Notes under the pieces: generated by a model | Told to the model about the DNA's origin: nothing | Seen by the model: the letters and a program-made list of their open reading frames with translations, nothing else | The model's database searches: none | Source: Actinomycetota bacterium | GTDB taxonomy: Bacteria > Actinomycetota > Geothermincolia > Fen-727 > Anoxymicrobiaceae | DNA length: 39,390 bases | Direction: 5' to 3' | Assembly: GCA_018831265.1 (NCBI GenBank) | Contig: JAHJCO010000030.1 | Location: 1-39,390 of the forward strand | Shown here: positions 8,492 to 16,078 of the stretch, piece after piece | How positions within the stretch are numbered: the first letter of the stretch is position 1 | Layout: each line of letters opens with the position of its first letter | Program-made: the position numbers and the translations under genes

Positions 8492-8830
8492 TCAGAAATC
8501 GAGTATCGCCGAGAGCAGCATCTGGATCTCGGCCAGTGTGGATTCGCTCACCCGGCCGAACCTGCGTGCGAATCGCGTGAGATCGACGCTCCTGACCTGC
8601 TCACACATTATGAAACCCCTGTGCTTCAACCCTCCCTCCGGTGGCTCGACGGGCAGGTGGGTCCTGACTCCCCGGGATCTCGTAGTCAGGGGAACGATCA
8701 CGGCGAGCCCGGCACCGCTGTTGTTGAAGGACGAATCGGAGATGACCACCACCGGCCTCGATCCCGACTGCTCTCTTCCTCTCGTTTGGCCGAGGTGGGC
8801 GAACCAGACGTCGCCTCTAGAAATAGTCAC
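8492..8830 (-). CDS. MazF/PemK-family endoribonuclease toxin
   Basis: 112-residue toxin of a type II toxin-antitoxin system. It has the MazF pattern RGDVWFA at the N-terminus, SRPVVVISD in the first core strand and IVPLTTRSR, followed by a conserved helix with MCEQVRSVD. Members cut mRNA at short single-stranded motifs and stop translation. The start is GTG (8830-8828), preceded by GGAGGA inside the antitoxin gene. The toxin overlaps the antitoxin by 14 bases, the usual coupled antitoxin-first order. Confidence 0.9.
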   Translation of the reverse strand: MTISRGDVWFAHLGQTRGREQSGSRPVVVISDSSFNNSGAGLAVIVPLTTRSRGVRTHLPVEPPEGGLKHRGFIMCEQVRSVDLTRFARRFGRVSESTLAEIQMLLSAILDF

Positions 8831-9089
8831 TGAAGTCTTCCTCCTCCAGCCCGTCCATCAGGGTAGAGTCCCATTCGCGGACCTCCCGCTGGTAGTCCTC
8901 CCATTCCTCGGGGTTCTCACGCAGGCGCGCGAATGACTCGTTGATCTCCTGGAGCAGCCTCCTGCGCCTGTATTTCTCCACCGCTTCGGCGACGATTTCG
9001 ACCTGGGAATTGCCTGTACTGGCCGCGAGTTCCTCGATGGTCTTCTTGGTCTTGAGGTTCACCCTGATCGTCGTTGATTTCTCAGGCAT
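8817..9089 (-). CDS. Ribbon-helix-helix antitoxin of the MazF pair
   Basis: 90 residues starting MPEK. The N-terminal strand TTIRVNL and following helices match the ribbon-helix-helix (CopG/MetJ-like) DNA-binding fold. The acidic C-terminal tail (about 55-90, ending EEEDFSDYF) is the expected toxin-neutralising segment. ATG 9089 lies 6 bases after AGGTG; the adjacent ATG at 9092 is the alternative. The longer open frame to 9146 would translate through the operator and is rejected. The protein should bind the operator array just upstream and repress its own transcription, alone or with MazF. Confidence 0.85.
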   Translation of the reverse strand: MPEKSTTIRVNLKTKKTIEELAASTGNSQVEIVAEAVEKYRRRRLLQEINESFARLRENPEEWEDYQREVREWDSTLMDGLEEEDFSDYF

Positions 9090-9111
9090 CATGATCACCT
9101 CGGGAGTCACT

Positions 9112-9153
9112 GTTAACAAATATGTTAACCAATATGTCAACATCATTGTTGAC
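9112..9153 (-). promoter_or_regulatory. Operator array of the toxin-antitoxin operon
   Basis: Four hexamers lie at an exact 12-bp pitch: GTTAAC 9112-9117, GTTAAC 9124-9129, GTCAAC 9136-9141 and GTTGAC 9148-9153, each separated by 6 AT-rich bases. The second pair is a perfect inverted repeat (GTCAAC/GTTGAC), and each GTTAAC is itself palindromic. On the minus strand a TTGACA (-35-like) is embedded between 9141 and 9136. A ribbon-helix-helix antitoxin binding cooperatively as dimers fits this layout. Confidence 0.8.
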
Positions 9154-9232
9154 CGCTTGGAAGACCTCAGTCGTAGTTCAGGTAACTATGTCACAGTCGG
9201 GATCGTGTTCCGTCAGGGTCAGACCACCACTG

Positions 9233-10039
9233 TCAAGCGCCGGCGAGCGCGTCGGCCGCCGTGAACTCCACGTTCATGTGCGGCTCGAAGAAGGCGCAAT
9301 CCGGCAGCAGCTGCCGCACCATGGCGCGGAAGGGCTCGATGTTGACCGCCCGGCTTATAGGCGGGTAGAAGTCGTCGTGGTGCTGCGGGACCACCGCCCG
9401 CGGGGCGACATTCGCCGTGAGCTCGGCCGCCCTCCGGCAGATGTAGCTGTGCCCTTGCAGCGTCGGCATGAAGACGTCCGCGCCCCTGATGTCGGACACG
9501 AGGGGGTCTCCCGCCCGCAGCCCGAGGCTTCCCGCGTGCACGACCCGGAACCCGCCGAAATCGAAGGTGTAGACGAGCACCGGGCCCGCGGGCCAGCCGC
9601 TGACCTCCGGCAGAAGCGAGGGGAGTCGCGGCAACGCCTTGGGCAGGGTGCGGGCAACCAGCGGCAGGTCGAATCGTATGTGCTTTGTCGGCGTGACCGT
9701 GACCTCGAATCCCTCCAGGACGGTACGCTCCTGCCCCGAGAGAACCGTCACTTGAGCGGGGTCCACACCTTTCTCTCGCAGGGTCCCGGCGGCAACGGCG
9801 GAGCAGAACACCCTCGCGCCGGAGAGGCGAGCGATCTCGGGGACGTCGGCCAGGTGGTCGAAGTGGCCGTGTGAGACGAAGATGTAGCTTGCGTCTGAGA
9901 GGTCGGCCGCGGTCAGCTCCTGGGCCGGCCTGGCCTCCGCGTTCCTGGACAGGAACGGGTCGACCAGGAAGACGTTCCCGCCGTGCTCCACCCGGAACCC
10001 CGCGGTCCCCAGCCACCTGAGCCTGATATCCGGTGTCAT
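9233..10039 (-). CDS. MBL-fold metal-dependent hydrolase (UlaG/UPF0173-like)
   Basis: 268-residue metallo-beta-lactamase-fold protein. The metal motif H57xH59xD61H62 is seen as SHGHFDH, with a further His in TPTKH and another in the late QHHDDFYPP region. The N-terminus (IRLRWLGTAGFRVE) matches the UlaG/YtnP-type branch, which includes lactonases and phosphodiesterases. It is cytoplasmic, with no signal peptide. It lies downstream of a gap shared with the toxin-antitoxin promoter and is transcribed alone from 10039. The substrate is unknown. Confidence 0.85.
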   Translation of the reverse strand: MTPDIRLRWLGTAGFRVEHGGNVFLVDPFLSRNAEARPAQELTAADLSDASYIFVSHGHFDHLADVPEIARLSGARVFCSAVAAGTLREKGVDPAQVTVLSGQERTVLEGFEVTVTPTKHIRFDLPLVARTLPKALPRLPSLLPEVSGWPAGPVLVYTFDFGGFRVVHAGSLGLRAGDPLVSDIRGADVFMPTLQGHSYICRRAAELTANVAPRAVVPQHHDDFYPPISRAVNIEPFRAMVRQLLPDCAFFEPHMNVEFTAADALAGA

Positions 10040-10201
10040 CGTCCCTCCGATCCTGTCGCTTCCAGCCCGATTCTATCACCGGCGTGAGGCCCGCTGCCTT
10101 TTGACGTTTGTCATTCACCGGGCGATGGAGTAGGGTTTATGCTTATCATCGAGAACAAGATGTTGCGGTGAAGGTGAACGGACACCCCAGGGGGTGCGAG
10201 A

Positions 10202-10423
10202 ATGAAGGAACAGGTCGAAGAGGTGCTCGGCCAGATAAGGCCGATGCTGCAGAGGGACGGCGGCGACGTCGAGCTGGTCGAGGTCGCGGAGGACGGCACG
10301 GTGAAGGTGCGTCTTACCGGTGCGTGCGGCGGTTGCCCCATGGCTACCATGACGCTCAAGCGGGGCATCGAGGCCAAGCTCAAGGAAGAGATCCCCGAGG
10401 TCAAAGAGGTCGTGTCGGTCTAG
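10202..10423 (+). CDS. NifU-like Fe-S scaffold/carrier domain protein
   Basis: 73-residue stand-alone NifU C-terminal domain. The conserved CxxC (C42, C45 in TGACGGCPM) binds a bridging 4Fe-4S cluster between two subunits, for delivery to apoproteins. The length equals the isolated domain. It stands as a single-gene unit: its own strong terminator follows at 10444, and the Fe-S-dependent dehydratase operon starts just beyond. The start ATG follows AGGGGG. A role in supplying the nearby Fe-S enzymes is an inference from position. Confidence 0.88.
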   Translation: MKEQVEEVLGQIRPMLQRDGGDVELVEVAEDGTVKVRLTGACGGCPMATMTLKRGIEAKLKEEIPEVKEVVSV

Positions 10424-10443
10424 ATCCCCTCGAAATCTTGAGA

Positions 10444-10471
10444 GGGCGGCGGCATTACGCCGCCCTTTTTT
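10444..10471 (+). terminator. Intrinsic terminator after the NifU-like gene
   Basis: GGGCGGCG (10444-10451) pairs perfectly with CGCCGCCC (10458-10465) across the 6-base loop GCATTA, followed directly by six T residues. Confidence 0.92.
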
Positions 10472-10482
10472 AGTGCCTCCGC

Positions 10483-10515
10483 TATAATCACTTTCGGGCG
10501 GGTATTTCCCGCCCG
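10483..10515 (+). promoter_or_regulatory. -10 box and 5' leader hairpin of the dehydratase operon
   Basis: TATAAT at 10483-10488 is followed, at about the expected transcription start, by a perfect 8-bp hairpin: CGGGCGGG 10495-10502, loop TATTT, CCCGCCCG 10508-10515. No good -35 is seen because that position falls in the preceding terminator. The hairpin would cap the 5' end of the mRNA and may stabilise it. Confidence 0.5.
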
Positions 10516-10544
10516 GTACGACCCGAGCATACCGGGGGTGTTTC

Positions 10545-11318
10545 TTGCCCGTAGCGGGCGTAGACATAGGCAGCCTGACCGCCAAGGCGGTCGTGCTCCA
10601 GGGGCGCGAGGTGCTCTCCACGAGCCTCACCCAGACAGGCCACAACAGCAGGGTGGCCGGTCGCCGGGCCCTGGACATGGCCCTTGACCGGATGGGGCTG
10701 GACGAGGGCTCCCTCGGCTTCATCGTCGCCACCGGGTACGGGCGAACCGCCGCCGATTTCGCTGGTGAGCGCATCACCGAGATAACCTGCCACGCTCGCG
10801 GCGCCAACCGCACCCACCCCGAGGCGCGCACGGTCATCGACCTGGGCGGCCAGGACTCCAAGGCCATCGCCATCGACGAAAGGGGCAAGGTGCTCGACTT
10901 CGTGATGAACGACAAGTGCTCCGCGGGGACCGGCCGCTTCCTGGAGGTGATGGCCTCGGCGCTCGAGGTGGAGCTGGACGACCTGGGAAGCCTGTCGCTG
11001 GAGTCCACCTCACCGGCCTCCATCAGCAGCGTTTGCACGGTGTTCGCCGAGAGCGAGGTCGTGAGCCGGGTCGCCGAAGGGGCGCCGAAGGTCGACATCA
11101 TCGCGGGCATCCACCAGGCCATTGCCTCGCGGATCTACGCGATGGCCGCGAGGATTCCCACGAATGAGGCTTTGATAATAACAGGGGGCGTCGCAAGGAA
11201 CATCGGCGTGGTACGCGCGCTCGAGCAGAAGTTCGATACCCGGATCGTGGTCCCGGAGATGCCGCAGCACATGGGCGCCCTCGGCGCGGCTATAATCGCC
11301 GGAGAACACCATGAATAG
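10545..11318 (+). CDS. ATPase activator of 2-hydroxyacyl-CoA dehydratase (BadF/BcrA/HgdC family)
   Basis: 257-residue ASKHA-fold ATPase. These proteins form a homodimer bridging one 4Fe-4S cluster and use ATP to push an electron into the dehydratase component. The cluster cysteines are C125 (NDKCSAGTGRF) and C164 (SSVCTVFAESEV); the phosphate motifs GVDIGS (6-10) and DLGGQDSK (about 99-106) are intact. The length is typical of HgdC rather than the paired BcrA/BcrD subunits. It starts with TTG at 10545, about 4 bases after GGGGGTG. The two electron-accepting subunits follow downstream, across a hairpin repeat. Confidence 0.9.
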   Translation: MPVAGVDIGSLTAKAVVLQGREVLSTSLTQTGHNSRVAGRRALDMALDRMGLDEGSLGFIVATGYGRTAADFAGERITEITCHARGANRTHPEARTVIDLGGQDSKAIAIDERGKVLDFVMNDKCSAGTGRFLEVMASALEVELDDLGSLSLESTSPASISSVCTVFAESEVVSRVAEGAPKVDIIAGIHQAIASRIYAMAARIPTNEALIITGGVARNIGVVRALEQKFDTRIVVPEMPQHMGALGAAIIAGEHHE

Positions 11319-11321
11319 AAC

Positions 11322-11331
11322 GGTGCCAGGC
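11322..11331. repeat. Fragment of the GGTGCCAGGC palindrome class
   Basis: GGTGCCAGGC matches the minus-strand sequence of the palindrome at 6693. Here the right half is degraded (CGGG instead of CACG). It lies between the activator gene and hairpin copy A3. Confidence 0.4.
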
Positions 11332-11349
11332 GGGATTCAATTCATAATG

Positions 11350-11378
11350 TGTGCAAAAGTGCCTGACCCTTTTGCACA
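11350..11378. repeat. Intergenic hairpin repeat, copy A3 (reverse orientation)
   Basis: TGTGCAAAAG (11350-11359) pairs perfectly with CTTTTGCACA (11369-11378). The centre, TGCCTGACC, is the reverse complement of the centre in copy A4, so the element is inserted the other way round. It lies between the activator and the first dehydratase subunit. Confidence 0.9.
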
Positions 11379-11395
11379 TCGAGAGGGGTGAGCGG

Positions 11396-12514
11396 ATGGC
11401 TAGTGCGCTCGAGACACTGATGGAGCTCAGGGACGACCCGTACTCCCGGGCGAGGGCATGGAAGGAGCGGACCGGGGGCTCCGTGGTGGGCTTCTTCTGC
11501 TGCTATGCGCCCGAGGAGCTGCTGCACGCGGCCGGTGCCCTGCCGGTGCGGGTCACGGGCGAGAACCGCACCGTATCGAAGGCCGGTGCCCACCTGCAGA
11601 GCTACTGCTGCTCGCTGGCGCGCACAGCGCTGGACATGGCGCTCACCGGGGACCTCGATTTTCTTGACGGGACCGTGTTCGTCCACACCTGCGACACCAT
11701 GCAGCGCCTCAGTGACATCTGGCGGCTGAACGCCGGGTACCCCTTCCACGTCGACTTCGCGCTCCCGGTGCGCTTCGAGGGAAAGCTGGCCGCCGAGTAC
11801 ACACGCGCTGAGCTGGGGCTCGTGCGCAGCAAGCTCGCCCACGCGCTGGGTCAGTTCGACGACGACGCGATCAGGGAGAGCATCAGGGTCTACAACCGCA
11901 ACCGGGCGCTGCTCACGGAGCTCTACGACCTGCGGCGCGCCGATCCCGGCATCATGCCCTGCGACCAGGCGGTCTGGGTCGTGGCCTCCGCCGCGCTGAT
12001 GGACAAGGCCGAGCACAACGAGATCCTCGAGGAGATCCTCTCCGACCTGAGGGGGGCGTCGGGCCGGTCGGACAGGATTCGGCTCTTCGGGGTCGGGTCG
12101 GTCATGGACCAGTGGGAATTCCTCGGTATGCTGGAGGACCTGGGCGGCACCTTCGCCGACGACGATTTCTGTACCGGGCACCGGTACTTCGAGGGGGACG
12201 TGTCCGAGGAGGGCGACCCGCTGGACGCCCTCACGGGGAGGCTCATGGAGCGTGGCCAGTGTGCCTGCAAGCACACACCCGACCGGGAGCGCTCGGCGCG
12301 GATCGTGCAGCGTGCCCGCGCGTGCGGCGCCAGGGGGGCCATCTTCTTCCAGTTCAAGTTCTGCGAGCCGCACGGGTTCGACTATCCCGCGATCAAGAAG
12401 GCGCTCGACGAAGCCGGTTTCGCCACGCTGGAGCTGGAGATGGAGCAGGGCTCGGTATCCATCGAGCAACTTCGAACGCGGGTGGAAGCGCTGCTCGAGA
12501 CAATCAGGGGGTAG
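11396..12514 (+). CDS. 2-hydroxyacyl-CoA dehydratase/benzoyl-CoA reductase-type subunit (first)
   Basis: 372-residue member of the HgdB/BcrC/BadD family. The family entry motif APEELLHAAGALPV is at about residues 38-51. Candidate 4Fe-4S ligands are C35/C36, C71/C72 and C99, the three-cysteine pattern of these subunits. ATG 11396 was chosen because AGAGGGG precedes it at the right distance; the frame opens earlier at 11351 but that start lies inside the hairpin repeat. With the next gene it should form the heterodimer that uses a low-potential electron from the activator to dehydrate a 2-hydroxyacyl-CoA or reduce an aromatic ring. The stop is two bases from the next start. Confidence 0.88.
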   Translation: MASALETLMELRDDPYSRARAWKERTGGSVVGFFCCYAPEELLHAAGALPVRVTGENRTVSKAGAHLQSYCCSLARTALDMALTGDLDFLDGTVFVHTCDTMQRLSDIWRLNAGYPFHVDFALPVRFEGKLAAEYTRAELGLVRSKLAHALGQFDDDAIRESIRVYNRNRALLTELYDLRRADPGIMPCDQAVWVVASAALMDKAEHNEILEEILSDLRGASGRSDRIRLFGVGSVMDQWEFLGMLEDLGGTFADDDFCTGHRYFEGDVSEEGDPLDALTGRLMERGQCACKHTPDRERSARIVQRARACGARGAIFFQFKFCEPHGFDYPAIKKALDEAGFATLELEMEQGSVSIEQLRTRVEALLETIRG

Positions 12515-12516
12515 AA

Positions 12517-13734
12517 GTGGCTGACGAGAAGATCAAGAGCCCGAAGATCCAGGCCACCGAGCAGATGAAGCAGCTCATCACCGAGTACTACATCGACGCC
12601 AAGACCACGAAGCTCCCCGAGGGCTCGCACAAGCCCATCTGCTGGATCACCTCCGGCGGGCCGGTGGAGTTCCTCATCGCGGCGGACGTCATCCCCATTT
12701 ACCCGGAAAACCACGGGGCGATGTGCGGCGCGGCTAGAATCGCGCCGGGGCTGGCCGAGGTAGCGGAGAAGATGGGCTTCAGCCGCGATCTCTGCTCGTA
12801 CGCGAGGGCCGACATCGGCGGCGCGCTGACCGAGAGCGGAGCCATACCCGGGGGCCTGCCGAAGCCGGACTTCCTGCTGTGCTGCAACAACATATGCGGG
12901 ACGGTGGTCAAGTGGTACGAGGAGCTGGCGCGCATCTTCGACGTCCCCATGTTCCTGTTCGACACGCCGTTCATCCACGTGGAGAAGCCCGAGCACGCGA
13001 CCGAGTACGTGCGTCAGCAGTGCCTGGAACTGGTGAAGTTCCTCGAGGAGCGGACCGGCAGCGGGTTCAGCCTCGAGCGGTTCGCCGAGGTGGCGATGCT
13101 CTCGGTCGAGGCGGTCGACCTCTGGAAGGGTGTCCTGGCGACCGCGGAGAGCCGGCCGAGCCCGTTCACCTGCTTCGACGCCTTCATCCACATGGCCCCG
13201 ATAGTCACGCTGCGCGGTACGCAGAAGGTGGTCGACTACTACAAGCTGCTCAAGAAGGAGATGGAGGACCGCGTCGCGCAGGGCGTCGGGGCGGTGCACG
13301 ACGAGAAGTACCGCCTCATCTGGGACAACATCCCCATCTGGTACGAGATGCGAAACCTGGGAAATCTGTTCGCCGAGAACCGTGCCTGCCTGGTCGCCGA
13401 CACCTATACCACGGCGTGGGCGGTGGACATCAGGATCGAGGACCCGCTGACCAGCATGGCCGACGCCTATACCAAGGTCTACCTGAACATCTCCATCGAC
13501 ATCATGCTCGAGCAGCTGGTGGAGCTCATGGAGAGGTACGAGGCGGACGGGCTGGTCATGCACTCCAACCGTTCCTGCAAGCCGTACTCACTTGGGCAGT
13601 ACGACCTGTCCCGGGCCGTGGCCGAGCGCACGGGCAAGCCGTCGCTGATAATAGAGGCGGACATGACGGACTCGCGCGTCTACTCCGAGGCGCAGACCCG
13701 CGAGCGCGTGGAGGCGTTCATCGAGAGCCTGTAG
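12517..13734 (+). CDS. 2-hydroxyacyl-CoA dehydratase/benzoyl-CoA reductase-type subunit (second)
   Basis: 405-residue partner subunit. Cysteines at C70 (GAMCGA), C93 (DLCSYAR) and C122/C123/C127 (LLCCNNIC) supply the cluster ligands. The C-terminal signature HSNRSCKPYSLGQYD (about residue 350) is shared with BcrB/HgdA-type subunits. The start is GTG at 12517, two bases after the preceding stop and behind AGGGGG. One activator gene for two different subunits matches 2-hydroxyacyl-CoA dehydratases better than class I benzoyl-CoA reductase, which has two ATPase subunits. The substrate remains open. Confidence 0.88.
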   Translation: MADEKIKSPKIQATEQMKQLITEYYIDAKTTKLPEGSHKPICWITSGGPVEFLIAADVIPIYPENHGAMCGAARIAPGLAEVAEKMGFSRDLCSYARADIGGALTESGAIPGGLPKPDFLLCCNNICGTVVKWYEELARIFDVPMFLFDTPFIHVEKPEHATEYVRQQCLELVKFLEERTGSGFSLERFAEVAMLSVEAVDLWKGVLATAESRPSPFTCFDAFIHMAPIVTLRGTQKVVDYYKLLKKEMEDRVAQGVGAVHDEKYRLIWDNIPIWYEMRNLGNLFAENRACLVADTYTTAWAVDIRIEDPLTSMADAYTKVYLNISIDIMLEQLVELMERYEADGLVMHSNRSCKPYSLGQYDLSRAVAERTGKPSLIIEADMTDSRVYSEAQTRERVEAFIESL

Positions 13735-13772
13735 CGCCGGCACCTGCCGGCCGACGGAAGGGCGGAGATGGG

Positions 13773-14897
13773 ATGACACTCAAGGACCAGCTCGACGCCC
13801 TCGAGCTACCGGCCGAGACCCGGGGCTACATTGTGGAGAGCCGGGGCGGCACCGAGGTCCTGATCGAGCGGCGCCGCGACATGCTCGACCCCGATGCGCG
13901 CGTCTACATCAACAGGATGACCGCCGACATCCCGGGCAGTGTCGCGGAAGCGCTGGCGAAGGTCGGCCTGGGCGGCAGGGTCGGCGACGGTACCCCGGTC
14001 GCCATCAAGGTGAACATCGGAGGTGGGGTCGCGGGGGTCCCCTCCTCGTTCACCGACCCCCTGGTGGTCGAGGGCGTCATCGACGCGGTCCGCGAGGCCG
14101 GTGGCGACCCATTCGTCTGCGAAGCCAATATGCGCTCGATGACCATGACATGCGGGATGCTGGCGAGGCGCGCCCTCTATCCACTGCTGGTGAGGAAGGG
14201 CGTCGAGTTCGTAAACCTCTCGGATCTCCGGTCCGTCGACTTCCACCCGCTCGGCTGGGAGCGACATATCAGCCTGCCGAAGGCGCTCCTCAGCCCCGAG
14301 GTGGTGGTTATCAGCGTGCCCGCGTTGAAGCACCACTGGGAGTGCGGGATCACGCTAGCGGCCAAGAACATGTACGGCGCAATCGCCGAGAGGCAGAAGA
14401 GCCTGTTCCACAGGGGAGGTGCGATCGACGAGACCGTCGCCGCGGCGGCCAGGGCCACCGAGCCGGACTTCTCGGTCCTGGCGCACAGGCAGGTCGGGGG
14501 CGGGCTCGGCCCGCACTTCTGCATACCCGTGGACTTCGGCTACGTGGTGGCTTCGGACAACGTCCTTGCGGCCGACCGGGTAGGGTGTGATTTCATGGGT
14601 GCGGACTGGCGGCACATCAAGCACCTGCAGATCAACTGCGGCGGGCGCGAGATCCCGTACCGGGCGGTCGAAGGCTCGGTCCCCGTCGACCGGACCACCA
14701 GGCAGCGCGTGGCCAGGACTGCCATCGGGCCGCTGAGGAAGTGGCTCTGGCGGGCCCTGCTGTACCCGCAGTACTACGTGCCGCACGGCACCCAGTTCCG
14801 CCAGATACCGAAGATCGAGTCGCTGGGAAGCCTTCTGAACTGGTGGTTCTTCCATCCGCGCGGCGACCCCTGGCCGGTCCGCTGGCGCCCCCGCTGA
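13773..14897 (+). CDS. DUF362 domain protein
   Basis: 374-residue protein beginning MTLKDQLDALEL. The DUF362 core is visible from about residue 60, with VAIKVNIGGG, a middle VVISVPALKHH and LAAKNMYGA, and the end region FMGADWRHI. Some DUF362 proteins carry ferredoxin domains; this one does not. The family function is not settled. It lies 38 bases after the second dehydratase subunit and is probably the last gene of that operon, suggesting a link to CoA or Fe-S chemistry. RBS GGCGGAG precedes ATG 13773. It is convergent with the methyltransferase across hairpin copy A4. Confidence 0.8.
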   Translation: MTLKDQLDALELPAETRGYIVESRGGTEVLIERRRDMLDPDARVYINRMTADIPGSVAEALAKVGLGGRVGDGTPVAIKVNIGGGVAGVPSSFTDPLVVEGVIDAVREAGGDPFVCEANMRSMTMTCGMLARRALYPLLVRKGVEFVNLSDLRSVDFHPLGWERHISLPKALLSPEVVVISVPALKHHWECGITLAAKNMYGAIAERQKSLFHRGGAIDETVAAAARATEPDFSVLAHRQVGGGLGPHFCIPVDFGYVVASDNVLAADRVGCDFMGADWRHIKHLQINCGGREIPYRAVEGSVPVDRTTRQRVARTAIGPLRKWLWRALLYPQYYVPHGTQFRQIPKIESLGSLLNWWFFHPRGDPWPVRWRPR

Positions 14898-14901
14898 ACT
14901 T

Positions 14902-14930
14902 CGTGCAAAAGGGTCAGGCACTTTTGCACA
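14902..14930. repeat. Intergenic hairpin repeat, copy A4
   Basis: GTGCAAAAG (14903-14911) pairs with CTTTTGCAC (14921-14929) around GGTCAGGCA. It lies between convergent genes. The minus-strand gene runs into it: its last codons and TGA stop (14916-14914) are repeat sequence. Confidence 0.9.
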
Positions 14931-15630
14931 TGTCGGCCACGATGATGCGCATGCCTATCTCGACCGGCGGGACCGTCTCCACCTCGAGCACCTCGAATCC
15001 GGCGCCCTCGAGTGCCTCGCGCCACACGGCTTCCGTGGTCATGTACTCGCCCTCGTTGCTGAGATCGCGCGGCAGGGTGGCGAGCATTATCTGCATCATC
15101 TCGTAGGCGCCGTGGTCCAGGCAGAACAACGCCGCGGCCATCATCTTGTTGATGATGTCCCGCGTCCGCTCCGGGTCGAACGGCTCGCCGTCGACGTCCG
15201 TGAACATGTCCGCGTAGACCAGGCGCCCCCCGGGCTTAAGTACCCTGGCCAGCTCGGCCGCGCACCGCCCGCGGTCCTCCGGGAGCACGTGGTGCAGCGC
15301 AAGCTGCGTGACCAGGAAATCGAAAGAGTCGCGGTCGCACGGTATGCCCAGCGCGTCACCGATCTTGACCTCGACGTCACCTGCGGCACCGAGGCGCTTG
15401 GCGTACTGCTTCCTCATCCCCTCGGACGGGTCCACCCCACGCAGGCGCGCGCCGGGGAAACGGGTAAGCACCGCCTCGCTGACGTTGCCGGTCCCGCACC
15501 CCAGGTCGAGCACCGTCATGCCCGGTCTCTCATCGAGGTGCTCGACAATTCGCGCTATTGTATCCAGGTAGAGAGGGTTCTCCTTGAATATCCTGTCGTA
15601 GTCGTTCGAGAAAGTGTCCCAGTCAGCCAT
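14914..15630 (-). CDS. Class I SAM-dependent methyltransferase
   Basis: 238 residues, cytoplasmic. Motif I is VLDLGCGTGN (about 39-48), motif II has the acidic GVDPSEGM and the motif III/post-I region is RVLKPGGRLVYADMF; these place it in the UbiE/Methyltransf_11 group that methylates small molecules. Substrate unknown. ATG 15630 has GGAGGT six bases upstream and a TATAAT about 20 bases further, so the longer open frame to 15801 is not used. The final residues MCKSA come from hairpin repeat A4, so the native C-terminus was probably replaced when the element arrived. Confidence 0.85.
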   Translation of the reverse strand: MADWDTFSNDYDRIFKENPLYLDTIARIVEHLDERPGMTVLDLGCGTGNVSEAVLTRFPGARLRGVDPSEGMRKQYAKRLGAAGDVEVKIGDALGIPCDRDSFDFLVTQLALHHVLPEDRGRCAAELARVLKPGGRLVYADMFTDVDGEPFDPERTRDIINKMMAAALFCLDHGAYEMMQIMLATLPRDLSNEGEYMTTEAVWREALEGAGFEVLEVETVPPVEIGMRIIVADMCKSA

Positions 15631-15649
15631 CCTATGACCTCCGCACCAG

Positions 15650-15676
15650 ATTATAACTGCCATCGACCGATATACT
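15650..15676. promoter_or_regulatory. Divergent -10 boxes of the methyltransferase and Nudix genes
   Basis: Minus strand: TATAAT at 15655-15650, giving a short leader before ATG 15630. Plus strand: TATACT at 15671-15676, so transcription would start at about 15682-15686, essentially on the Nudix start codon; that mRNA would be leaderless or nearly so. No clear -35 boxes are seen. Confidence 0.45.
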
Positions 15677-15679
15677 GTA

Positions 15680-16075
15680 ATGACCATGAACGAGCCCCTA
15701 GCGGTTACCGCAGCAATAATCGAGAGGGACGGCGAGGTGCTGCTGGCGCAGCGTCCGCCGGGGGGCAGGCACCCGGGCTGCTGGGAGTTCCCCGGAGGCA
15801 AGGTCGAACCCGGCGAGTCACCCGAGCAGTGCCTCGCCCGGGAGATGACCGAGGAGATGGGTATCCGGGTGGAAGTGGGAGAGCTTCTGGCCAGGGTGCG
15901 CCACGACTATGCGGACCTGAAACTCGAGCTGCTGGCGTTCCGCTGCACGATGATCGAAGGCGAGCCGGAGGACCTCCACTGCTCCGCCCACGCCTGGGTG
16001 CGACCGTCGGACCTGGGGTCGTACGACCTGCTCCCACCTGATGCGCTGCTTGCCCTCGCGCTGTTCCGGGAGTGA
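15680..16075 (+). CDS. Nudix hydrolase, MutT/8-oxo-dGTPase-like
   Basis: 131 residues with a complete Nudix box: GGKVEPGESPEQCLAREMTEEMG, written here as G(5)E(7)REMTEEMG at about residues 39-61. Preceding features RPPGGRHPGCWEFPGG match the MutT group, which hydrolyses oxidised nucleotides such as 8-oxo-dGTP to protect replication. No ribosome-binding site is visible, and a TATACT box ends 3 bases before ATG 15680, so translation may be leaderless. ATG 15686 is an alternative start. It is convergent with the secreted protease gene, 3 bases away. Confidence 0.88.
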   Translation: MTMNEPLAVTAAIIERDGEVLLAQRPPGGRHPGCWEFPGGKVEPGESPEQCLAREMTEEMGIRVEVGELLARVRHDYADLKLELLAFRCTMIEGEPEDLHCSAHAWVRPSDLGSYDLLPPDALLALALFRE

Positions 16076-16078
16076 GCG

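Noticed and set aside
11351..11395. Earlier ATG for the first dehydratase subunit
   Set aside because: The codons MQKCLTLLH are read from hairpin repeat A3; ATG 11396 has a good RBS and family-like N-terminus.
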